From the NCBI GenBank assembly GCA_002029975.1, contig LQBE01000054.1:44374-107602 (forward strand): 63,229 bases of DNA, read 5' to 3'. This stretch comes from a delta proteobacterium ML8_F1. GTDB taxonomy: Bacteria; Bacillota; Clostridia; Peptostreptococcales; Acidaminobacteraceae. Position numbers and translations under genes: made by a program. Position 1 is the stretch's first letter. Every line of letters begins with the position of its first letter. Positions 43,073 through 50,773 of the stretch are shown here, in pieces. The notes beneath the pieces were generated by a model. That model saw nothing but the letters and a program-made list of their open reading frames with translations, had not been told where the DNA came from and ran no database searches.

Positions 43073-43817
43073 TATCCTATACGGAATCCTTCTTGCCGGG
43101 TTATGGGAAGGTACCGCCAGAATACTGGACAGCCCCCAGCTCATGCCCACCCTGGTGGCAATACTCAGATCCCTGCTTGTGGAACTGTCCGCCGGAGACC
43201 TCTGGCGGTACAGTCTCTATTCCCTGGCCAGTATCCTGGTCGGCCTGTCGCTGAGTCTTGTTCTGGCGCTGCTTATTACTCTCTTGAGTACGAAATATTC
43301 ATGGTTGATGGAATTTTTCCGGTTTTTGAATACACTGCTCCATCCTCTGCCGGGGATTGCGATTCTTCCCCTGATGATTCTCTGGTTTGGAGTCGGTTAT
43401 AAGTCTATCATTTTTTTGATTGTCCATTCGGTGCTGTGGCCAGTACTCAGCAATCTCTTCCTGGCCCTGGATACCTTCCCAGTGACCCTGTCCATGGTGG
43501 GCGACAACTACGAGATGGGGCTTGTGAGAAAGTTTGTCTATCTTTTTTTGCCGGGGAGCATGCCCCAGCTGATTGCCGGAATCAAAACCGGATGGGCGAG
43601 GGCCTTCAGGGCGGTAATCAGTGCGGAAATGTTCTTCGGGGCCATAGGTGCAACCGGTGGACTGGGCTGGTATCTAGTCAAAAAACGGGTTTTTATGGAC
43701 ACCACCGGAGTGTTTTCAGGGATTGTCATGATTCTTGTTCTGGGTGTTCTTTTTGAAAATGTTGTTTTGAAGGGCCTGGAGAACAGGACCATGGCCAAAT
43801 GGGGGTTCAAATCATGA
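43059..43817 (+). CDS. NitT/TauT-type ABC permease
   Basis: 252 residues, about six membrane helices, with the permease EAA-like loop (LPGSMPQLIAGIKTGWARAF). The ATG at 43059 has AGAGG 9 bases upstream, inside the binding protein gene (14-base overlap). Forms the channel of the transporter. Confidence 0.85.
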   Translation: MKKNNILYGILLAGLWEGTARILDSPQLMPTLVAILRSLLVELSAGDLWRYSLYSLASILVGLSLSLVLALLITLLSTKYSWLMEFFRFLNTLLHPLPGIAILPLMILWFGVGYKSIIFLIVHSVLWPVLSNLFLALDTFPVTLSMVGDNYEMGLVRKFVYLFLPGSMPQLIAGIKTGWARAFRAVISAEMFFGAIGATGGLGWYLVKKRVFMDTTGVFSGIVMILVLGVLFENVVLKGLENRTMAKWGFKS

Positions 43818-44521
43818 TCCTGACCTTGGAAAATATCCATAAGGGATATGGGAACCAAATGCTTTTCAGAAATCTCGACCTGTCAATCGCCCAGGGAGAG
43901 TTCATCACGGTGGTGGGAAGGACGGGTGTGGGTAAAAGCACTCTTTTGGGGATACTTGGCTCCTTTATCAAAGCCGATGAGGGAAGGGTGCTCTTTCAGG
44001 GGAAGGCTGTCAGCAAACCGGACAAGGAGCGGGTGATCATTTTCCAGACCTTCGACCAGCTTCTACCCTGGCGACGGGTCAGTGAAAATATTCTCTTTTC
44101 CCTGGAACAAACCCGCAAAGAGGGTTTTGATATCCAGGAAGTCATCAAAGCCCTCCACCTTGAAGGGACACAGGCCCTTTATCCCCATCAGTTGTCCGGG
44201 GGGATGAAGCAGCGGGTTGCCATGGCAAGGGCTTTGATTGCAAAGCCACAGGTTCTTTTGATGGATGAACCCTTTGGATCCCTGGATCCCAATACCAGAA
44301 GCGCGCTTCAGCGGGAACTGCTGCGAATCTGGGAAGAGTACAGGCTGACTATCATTTTTGTGACCCATGATGTGACAGAGGCGCTGCTGCTGGGAGACAG
44401 GACTTTGATCGTGACAGATTCCGGCATCGAAGAAATCCCCAATCCCCTTGGGAGGCCCCGGGACAAGGAGTCAATCAATTTCAGAATGTTTGAGAGTGAG
44501 ATTGTCCAGTATATCAAATAG
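43814..44521 (+). CDS. NitT/TauT-type ABC ATPase
   Basis: 235 residues: Walker A GRTGVGKST, Q-loop IIFQTFDQLLPWR, signature LSGGMKQRVAMARAL, Walker B VLLMDEPFGSLD, H-loop FVTHDVTEAL. The ATG at 43814 overlaps the permease stop; an in-frame ATG at 43799 lacks good spacing. Last gene of the operon. Confidence 0.88.
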   Translation: MILTLENIHKGYGNQMLFRNLDLSIAQGEFITVVGRTGVGKSTLLGILGSFIKADEGRVLFQGKAVSKPDKERVIIFQTFDQLLPWRRVSENILFSLEQTRKEGFDIQEVIKALHLEGTQALYPHQLSGGMKQRVAMARALIAKPQVLLMDEPFGSLDPNTRSALQRELLRIWEEYRLTIIFVTHDVTEALLLGDRTLIVTDSGIEEIPNPLGRPRDKESINFRMFESEIVQYIK

Positions 44522-44541
44522 CTCCCCTATGGGGAGCTATT
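44517..44541. terminator. Hairpin between the converging ABC and GT39-like genes
   Basis: An 11-bp perfect stem AATAGCTCCCC/GGGGAGCTATT with a 3-base loop, containing the stop of the plus-strand ATPase gene and the last codons of the minus-strand gene. U-runs are poor, so termination strength is uncertain. Confidence 0.6.
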
Positions 44542-46035
44542 GACTTTGTAAAGAATCACCCTGTAGGGTTTTTTCTCAATATACCGGACAATCCGCATGC
44601 CGTAGGTGGGGCTTTCGAAGGTCCCGGCTTCCTGGCAGGATTCCTCGAAAAAAAGCTGCATCTGTTCATAATAGGGATAGAGGTTTCCGTACAGGTCATT
44701 CCACAGGGGACGCCGCTCATAGATGAAGTCCATTTCTTCGGAATAGAGAATGTATTCGATATCTCTTTCCCGGATGTAATCTTCAAAGGTCGAGGTCTCC
44801 GGCAGATATCTGAGATTGCGCAGGTCGAAGAAATTTTCAGGACGAAAGGCGAAGAGGGCATTGAGATTGCCCAGGACCCTAGTGTTTTGAGGGACCAGTT
44901 CCTTGAAATGACTCAGGTAGTCTTCATAAGACTGCTCATAATAATGGGACTGGAGGTTTTCTAAGGTATTGAAACCGGTGAAAAGAAGCATGAGGCCCAT
45001 CAGCAGCCCCACCAGGCTCCTGGGCTTTATTTGTGCCAGGACCAGGCCCAGTCCCGCCAGGTAGAGGGGAAGGGTTAAAATGATGCTGGTCTGATTGTAG
45101 CGTCCGATGACAATCAGTCCCAGATGAAGCCCCATCAGAGCGGCCAGGGGAAAGGCGTGGATTTTTCCTCTCAGGACAAGGTAGAGATTGAAAAGGGTTG
45201 AAAAGCCGAAAACCAGAAAAAACCCCCTGATGTCGGGTGTGTAGTAGGTTCCTGAGACACCATAGTAAAGCTTTTGATAGAAGATGCCCAGCTGCAGTAA
45301 TTTATCCCAGAAACTCATTGTGACCCCCAGCTCCCTGCCATAGCTGAAGTAATGGGGTATGAACAGCGGGTCCAGGGCGAGGCTGAAGAGGACAAAAGCC
45401 AGGGCGAGTGCACCCACGGTGCCAACAAAGTGCAGAATTTTCTTCCAGTCTTTTGTCAGGAGCCAAAAAGCCAGGACCGGCAGGAAGATCAGAAAGCTGT
45501 TGGGATGGATGCCGATGGCGAGACCGGCAATCAGGCCTGAAACCCCGGGGGACGCTCCGGGCTTATGAAATACATAATAGAGGTTAAGGAGCATTAAAAA
45601 AAGAAGAACGGCTTCCTGCCGGGCCATATGGGACATGTAGATGAACTGGATATTCAATAGCAAAAGCAGGGTTATGGCCAGGGCCAGCCCTTTACGACAA
45701 AGGATTTTACTCAGGAGAAGATAAAACAGCACGGCTGAAGCCAGGGAAAATACCAGAGAAATCAGGCGCACGGAAAATATCCTGAAACCCAGGAGTTTGA
45801 TGGCCGTGATTTGCAGGGCGTTGAAGAAAATCTTGATCCCATGGGGATACCGTGGATAGAGGTCAAAGAAGGATTCAGTGGTTTTGACTGTGTTTTCGCT
45901 GATCATGGTCTGGCTCAGTCCCGCCAGCCAGGCTTCATCCGAGTGGACAAAGGGGAACTGTGTCAGGGAAAAAAAGCTGATGATGGCGTAAAATACAAGT
46001 CCGACAATGAGTAAATGAGAAGTTTTTACATTCAT
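44527..46035 (-). CDS. GT39-like polytopic glycosyltransferase
   Basis: 502 residues. About nine to eleven membrane helices cover residues 8-350, and a soluble C-terminal domain (about 370-502) follows. The first outside loop has FVHSDEAWLAG, the Asp-Glu motif of dolichyl/undecaprenyl-phosphate-sugar-dependent GT-C enzymes. Probably transfers a sugar from a lipid carrier to a wall or protein acceptor. It is monocistronic and convergent with the ABC operon. Confidence 0.75.
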   Translation of the reverse strand: MNVKTSHLLIVGLVFYAIISFFSLTQFPFVHSDEAWLAGLSQTMISENTVKTTESFFDLYPRYPHGIKIFFNALQITAIKLLGFRIFSVRLISLVFSLASAVLFYLLLSKILCRKGLALAITLLLLLNIQFIYMSHMARQEAVLLFLMLLNLYYVFHKPGASPGVSGLIAGLAIGIHPNSFLIFLPVLAFWLLTKDWKKILHFVGTVGALALAFVLFSLALDPLFIPHYFSYGRELGVTMSFWDKLLQLGIFYQKLYYGVSGTYYTPDIRGFFLVFGFSTLFNLYLVLRGKIHAFPLAALMGLHLGLIVIGRYNQTSIILTLPLYLAGLGLVLAQIKPRSLVGLLMGLMLLFTGFNTLENLQSHYYEQSYEDYLSHFKELVPQNTRVLGNLNALFAFRPENFFDLRNLRYLPETSTFEDYIRERDIEYILYSEEMDFIYERRPLWNDLYGNLYPYYEQMQLFFEESCQEAGTFESPTYGMRIVRYIEKKPYRVILYKVNSSP

Positions 46036-46260
46036 TGGGGTTCCTCCCCTAGAAGGGTATTAAAATTTCTTATAGCCTGTAATTCAGTATATCACAGTTG
46101 TCTGGGGGGAATATCAGATTCAACTATGACAAAAAATTAACTAACATAAGAAAAAATAATAACAAAATTTCTATAAAGAGGGTATAATGATACTGTCAAT
46201 TGATACATTATTAACAATCTTTCGCACAATCAATCTTTTCAAATTTTACGGAGGGGTAAA
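46036..46260 (+). promoter_or_regulatory. Upstream region and -10 of the two-gene rhodanese operon
   Basis: AT-rich 225-bp gap between divergent genes. TATAAT at 46183-46188 is the clearest -10, about 75 bases before the first rhodanese ATG; no strong -35 is seen. I see no RNA gene here. Confidence 0.45.
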
Positions 46261-47175
46261 ATGAAGAAACTAATATTTCTAATGCTAATGATTTCAGTAC
46301 TTGTCATCGGAGTCACCGGATGTACGGCCGGGGTCAACAGTGACCTTGGAGAGTACATCATTACTGCACAAGAGGCCTTGGAAAAAGTTGAGGCCGGGGC
46401 ACTTTTAGTGGATGCTCAAAACAGTGCAGAGGCTTATCAGGAAAAACATCTGCAGGGCGCTGTTTCTATTACAAGGAATATGGTCATGACCTCTGAACCG
46501 GTGGTCAATTCACTGATTGATCTTGAAACCTTCGAAGGAGTCATGGAAGCAGCAGGTATTGCCAATGATACGGAGGTAATCATCTACGACAACAACAAAA
46601 CCATGGACTCAGGAAGACTTTTCTGGACAATGGTCAGTTATGGCCATGACAATGTCAAAGTTGTCAGCGGGGGACTGGAAGCCCTTGTTGCTGCCGGAGC
46701 CACCGTCAGTACCGAGGTGCCGGAAGTGACACCATCGTCCTATACGGGGACGCCGCTGAATACGGATCACTATGCCAGCATTGATGATGTCATTGACCAG
46801 TTGAACTACCCTGATCCGAACACGGTCATTCTTGACACGAGGACACCTGAGGAATTTGAAGCAGGCACTATCCCCACTTCAATTCTTATTCCCTTTACAG
46901 AGAACCTCTATGAGGACGGCACCATGATGCCGGCGCAGCAGATCAGAATCATGTACAAGAAGGCCGGAATTGAAGAGGATGATACCGTGATTGCCTACTG
47001 CAAGACCTCTGTCAGAGCTGCTCAGACGTTTGTCGCCCTTAAAAGTGCCGGGTATGAAAATGTCAAAGTTTATGACGGGGCCTACACTGAGTGGGAGAGT
47101 GATCCGGCCTTGCCTATCCAGTTGCCGGAAGAAAATGAAGCACCAGTGATTTCCAATGAACAAGATGCATCTTAA
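46261..47175 (+). CDS. Two-domain rhodanese lipoprotein
   Basis: 304 residues. Lipobox VTGC near residue 20 anchors it outside the membrane. Domain 1 (about 35-150) has rhodanese strands (LLVDAQNSAEAYQEKHLQGA) but IYDNN where the catalytic Cys loop should be, so it is probably inactive. Domain 2 (about 175-285) has AYCKTSVRAAQT with the active Cys. This is a thiosulfate-sulfurtransferase (TST) layout. It is followed 26 bases later by a second rhodanese lipoprotein. Confidence 0.88.
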   Translation: MKKLIFLMLMISVLVIGVTGCTAGVNSDLGEYIITAQEALEKVEAGALLVDAQNSAEAYQEKHLQGAVSITRNMVMTSEPVVNSLIDLETFEGVMEAAGIANDTEVIIYDNNKTMDSGRLFWTMVSYGHDNVKVVSGGLEALVAAGATVSTEVPEVTPSSYTGTPLNTDHYASIDDVIDQLNYPDPNTVILDTRTPEEFEAGTIPTSILIPFTENLYEDGTMMPAQQIRIMYKKAGIEEDDTVIAYCKTSVRAAQTFVALKSAGYENVKVYDGAYTEWESDPALPIQLPEENEAPVISNEQDAS

Positions 47176-47201
47176 TCTATTGAAAAAAAGGGGAGGATTA
47201 T

Positions 47202-48977
47202 ATGAAAAAGTTCAAGTATTTGCCACTCATTTTGATTTTTGTGATGTTGTTTACGGCAGGATGCGGTGCCAGTGAGGCCCCGGCGGCTGAAGAGCCCAAA
47301 CCAGTGATTGAAAAGACAGTGGAAGAGCCGGCGCCGAGTGCAGGAGACCAGGAAGAAACCGGTATTGTTGCTGAAGTAGCCCTGGCCCATCTGGCGGAGA
47401 AGCCCAGCGACAACTATATGATTTCAGCGGCGGATATGATTGAAAAGATGGAAGCGGGAGAGAATGTGACCATCCTCGATATCCGTCAGGCCGACGCCTA
47501 TGAAGCGGGTCACCTCAAAGGCGCCATGAATCTTTCCTGGGGACCTGATTTTGCCCAGGGACTTAAAAATGTGCCGTCAGACCAGACTATCTACGCCTAC
47601 TGCTATACCGGCCAGACCTGTGCCCAGGCGGTAGCGACCATGAACATGCTGGGATTCGATGCCAAATCGATTTCCCTGGGATGGAATTTCGGAATCAGCA
47701 AAGTGGACGGGTACGAGGCTTTTACCGAGACCCAAACCAATCCCCTTGGTACGACCAATCCCCTGGATTTCAATCCAGAAGTGTTTGAAGCTGTCGATGC
47801 CTACTATCAAGAACTGGCCAAGGTTGCCGGGACCACCTTTGCAAACCATAAAATCAGCGAAGCAGATACCAACGAAAACCTGGACAACGAGGATTTCTAC
47901 TTCCTTTCCATCCGGCAGGAAGCCGACTACAATGAAGCGCATATCCCGGGAGCAAAGAATATCCCCTGGGGCAATGATATGGTGAATTCCTTTGACAGTC
48001 TGCCCAAGGACAAGACGATTGTTGTGAACTGCTACACCGGCCAGACAGCCGGTCAGACGGTTTCTGTGCTGAGACTGCTGGGCTACAACGCAGTTTCAGT
48101 CAACGGCGGCATAGGGACACCGGCCAACGGTGACCAGGGGTATGGAAAAATGTTTGATACCATTTCAACCATCGAAGAGGATGCCGCGGCAGTCCTCATC
48201 AATAAACCAGAAAACAGCTATATCGTCGGAACAGAGGAGATCTTCCCCATGATTGACACTCAGGAAGACCTGTTGATTCTGGATATCCGACAAAACGATG
48301 TGTATTCAGCGGGACATCTCAAAGGGGCGGTGAATGCGCCCTGGGGACCTGGTTTTGCCGAGGTCATTGAAAAGCTCCCCATGGACAAGCCGATCTATGT
48401 CAATTGCTACACCGGCCAGACAGCCGGCCAGGCGGTGGGTGTCCTCAATGCCCTGGGCTTTGAGGCCTACTCCATCCGATACGGCTGGAACCTGGGAATC
48501 ACCCAGACCGAAGGCTATGAAGCTTATACTGAGGAAGCTGCCAATGAATTGCAGGATTACGGTGCTGCGGTCAATGAGCACAAGCTCAACGCCGGCAAAG
48601 CCTACTTCGAGGGTCTGGCTGAAGTAGCGGGAACCACCTTTGCAAATTACAAGATCAGCGAAGAAGATACCTACAATGCCGCCAAGGCCAATGACGGGAC
48701 AGTTTTCCTTGATATCCGGCAAGCAGATGTCTATGGAGAAGGCCATATTCCGGGAGCGGTCAATGTTCCCTGGAGCAATGAGATGGTGGATGGTTTCAAG
48801 GACCTGCCGACGGACAAGAAAATCGTTGTCAACTGCTACAGCGGACAGACAGCGGGACAGGCCGTCGCCATCATGAGACTCATGGGCTTTGATGCGGTAT
48901 CGGTCAATGCCGGCATGGGTACGCCGGTAACAGATCCGGCAGGGTATGCCAATCAAGGCTACGAACTGGTGCAATAA
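47202..48977 (+). CDS. Four-domain rhodanese lipoprotein
   Basis: 591 residues with lipobox FTAGC and an acidic linker, then four rhodanese domains. Each keeps an active-site Cys: AYCYTGQTCAQ, VNCYTGQTAGQT, VNCYTGQTAGQA and VNCYSGQTAGQA (about residues 130, 275, 405 and 545). Domains 1 and 3 resemble each other (AGHLKGA, WGPGFA-type), as do 2 and 4 (AHIPGA/GHIPGA, W-N-MV), which indicates duplication of a two-domain unit. Extracytoplasmic; likely handles thiosulfate, polysulfide or persulfide. A terminator follows. Confidence 0.9.
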   Translation: MKKFKYLPLILIFVMLFTAGCGASEAPAAEEPKPVIEKTVEEPAPSAGDQEETGIVAEVALAHLAEKPSDNYMISAADMIEKMEAGENVTILDIRQADAYEAGHLKGAMNLSWGPDFAQGLKNVPSDQTIYAYCYTGQTCAQAVATMNMLGFDAKSISLGWNFGISKVDGYEAFTETQTNPLGTTNPLDFNPEVFEAVDAYYQELAKVAGTTFANHKISEADTNENLDNEDFYFLSIRQEADYNEAHIPGAKNIPWGNDMVNSFDSLPKDKTIVVNCYTGQTAGQTVSVLRLLGYNAVSVNGGIGTPANGDQGYGKMFDTISTIEEDAAAVLINKPENSYIVGTEEIFPMIDTQEDLLILDIRQNDVYSAGHLKGAVNAPWGPGFAEVIEKLPMDKPIYVNCYTGQTAGQAVGVLNALGFEAYSIRYGWNLGITQTEGYEAYTEEAANELQDYGAAVNEHKLNAGKAYFEGLAEVAGTTFANYKISEEDTYNAAKANDGTVFLDIRQADVYGEGHIPGAVNVPWSNEMVDGFKDLPTDKKIVVNCYSGQTAGQAVAIMRLMGFDAVSVNAGMGTPVTDPAGYANQGYELVQ

Positions 48978-48982
48978 TCATT

Positions 48983-49017
48983 AAAAAAGTGACGCTTAAA
49001 CCAAGCGTCACTTTTTT
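48983..49017 (+). terminator. Terminator of the rhodanese operon
   Basis: A 15-bp stem AAAAAAGTGACGCTT/AAGCGTCACTTTTTT with a 5-base loop and a long T-run. Confidence 0.9.
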
Positions 49018-49241
49018 TTTGAATTTTTTCAAATAAAGGGGAATTCCCCGCCCTCCAAGTCACCTTGCTCCTTGAAGTGAGAGTGTCGGGTGGGGAGGGA
49101 TTTTCTTCTCTGAAAGAGGATAGAATGTGACACTCCCCACGAATACACCCGGAGGATTCGCAGGTGATGGAACCGAAGTGCCTCTTTGCTGACGGATTAT
49201 GCCCCTGAACCAAGGAGACTGCCATGCCAGGCAGCGCCTAA

Positions 49242-49484
49242 AACGCAATGAGGCCTGAAGTGCTATGCTATCAGGCTCTTTAAACCATGGGTATTCATTT
49301 TTCAAATCAGGCAGCTGCTTTTAACAAGCCCAGTAGCTGAGGCCTTTACCGGATTCTTTGTAAGCAGTATTCCAAAAATCTAAAAAATAATTAAACACAA
49401 ACCGGCTGCTACCAATCGTTTAAGGATCTGTTCTTCTTGGGTTTTATTGGGTTTGAGTCTGAATTTAGTCGCCTTGTAAACCAA
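49242..49484 (-). pseudogene. tnpB (IS200/IS605 OrfB) N-terminal relic
   Basis: From a TTG at 49484 with an AGAGGTG site, the frame reads MVYKATKFRLKPNKTQEEQ. After a one-base shift near 49415-49425 it continues TIGSSRFVFNYFLDFWNTAY and KESGKGLSYWAC, then a TAA stop, then in the same frame KQLPDLKNEYPWFKE and DSIALQASLR. These are the first about 80 residues of a TnpB protein (normally about 370-400). The rest, including the RuvC active site, is gone, so it cannot be functional. Confidence 0.8.
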
Positions 49485-49582
49485 TGGCTTCACCTCTTCT
49501 CAGAACGCTTGTTCCACTGTCAACGCTAACACAATTTTGCGCACAATTGACAATTAAACCTTTTTTTCACGAAAAAAAAGCC

Positions 49583-49618
49583 ATTCATCCCACGACTAAA
49601 GTCACGGGGGTTCTGGCG
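49583..49618 (+). repeat. IS605-type end hairpin next to the tnpB relic
   Basis: Reads CATCCCACGACTAAAGTC then ACGGGGGTTCTGGCG. The stem CCC..GACT/AGTC..GGG has two central mismatches, in line with decay. It lies about 100 bases upstream of the tnpB relic start. Confidence 0.5.
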
Positions 49619-49696
49619 TTGATTATAAAAGGGGTTAGTGCATGCCGGCACAATTAGAAAAGCCTCGGAAAATGTTTTATAAAATAATGAAAGTCT

Positions 49697-50773
49697 TCAT
49701 TCGGTCTTGCCGACAAGGCAGTATCCCAGGGGGAGACGACTGATCAAGCGGGTCATCAGGATGGATAATGCTATCGAACCAATAAAAAGAAGCAAATAGA
49801 GGGAAAGGGGTTTGAATGAAAAATCGAAGGAATGAAAGAGCGCTTCACCCAGGGCCAGGAAAATCATATGGATCAGGTAAATGCCAAAGGAATAGCGGCT
49901 TAAGAAGGTAAGGATGGATGAGGTGGTGTCATGGAGATGAGCCCATCGGTACAACAAGGGGATGGCGGTTGAAGCGAAAAGAAAAAGATCGATACGTTTG
50001 GAATCGTTCTCTAGAATCCAACCGGCTGTGTAAACGGCAAGCAGACCCAGCATGGAAATGACAAAGGCGAGACGGATTTCCACAAGATGAGTCGTGATCC
50101 ATTCAAGAGTGTTGTTTTTTGGATCACCTGCCATGAGTCCCAGGTGGAAGTAAAAAATCCAGGAGGGGAAGGCCCCCCATCGAAGGCCGCGCCACAAAAG
50201 AGGGCCCCAGGAAACTTCGGGAGGCGGGACGAAGTTGAAGAAGCCAAGAAAGGTCAGATTGAGGAGCAGTGCCAGCCAGAGAAGTTTTTTTGCACCAAGA
50301 GCAAAAAGACGTCGGGAAAAGAAATGATAGTACAGGAAACCTTGGAGAATCACCAGGAGAAAGTACCCATGCCTGTAGAAACCGAAAACCCAGTTTTTTG
50401 CCAGGTACCGAAGGAAGGTGGAAAAACCACCTTCAGGGCCTTCAAAGATCATCACAAGAGCATAGACAAGACCCATGGAGAGGTAGGGCAAGCCGATATA
50501 TCGGAAGCGTTTTTTAAAAAACAGGGGGGGGAGTCCGTCAGGGTAGGCGTAACTCAGAAGATAGGCAGAGAGGAACATAAATATCGGTGTGCCTGTCGTG
50601 GTGACAAGCCGAAAAAACCACCACCAGTAGAAAGCCAATGGTCCCATATTACTGGACAGTTCTGTCACCCGGGTAACGGTATGGGAACTGACAATGCACA
50701 GGATGGCGAGACTCCTCATCCTGTCCAGGGAGGTAATACGCACCTTCTTTTTTTTCACGGGCATGAATGTCAA
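49697..50773 (-). CDS. Acyltransferase-3 family membrane protein
   Basis: 358 residues with about ten membrane helices. The N-terminal SLDRMRSLAILCIVSSH carries the Arg and His of the OafA/YrhL acyltransferase family, and FMFLSAYLLSY follows. It probably O-acetylates a wall or lipid-linked glycan. The TTG start has GGGGG 8 bases upstream and overlaps the stop of the LTA-synthase-like gene by 4 bases. Confidence 0.82.
   Translation of the reverse strand: MTFMPVKKKKVRITSLDRMRSLAILCIVSSHTVTRVTELSSNMGPLAFYWWWFFRLVTTTGTPIFMFLSAYLLSYAYPDGLPPLFFKKRFRYIGLPYLSMGLVYALVMIFEGPEGGFSTFLRYLAKNWVFGFYRHGYFLLVILQGFLYYHFFSRRLFALGAKKLLWLALLLNLTFLGFFNFVPPPEVSWGPLLWRGLRWGAFPSWIFYFHLGLMAGDPKNNTLEWITTHLVEIRLAFVISMLGLLAVYTAGWILENDSKRIDLFLFASTAIPLLYRWAHLHDTTSSILTFLSRYSFGIYLIHMIFLALGEALFHSFDFSFKPLSLYLLLFIGSIALSILMTRLISRLPLGYCLVGKTE

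Larger units (their letters stand above)
49018..49696. other. Region of a decayed IS605-type element
   Basis: This 680-bp stretch has no intact gene. It holds the tnpB relic (49242-49484), a hairpin at 49583-49618 like an IS end, and near 49060-49120 a GC-rich imperfect dyad that may be the other end. The rest shows no gene. Confidence 0.55.

Noticed and set aside
49242-49484. A second selenoprotein with recoding through the internal stop
   Set aside because: The stop is TAA, not TGA, and the family residue there is not Cys; the frame also needs a shift. It is a decayed tnpB.
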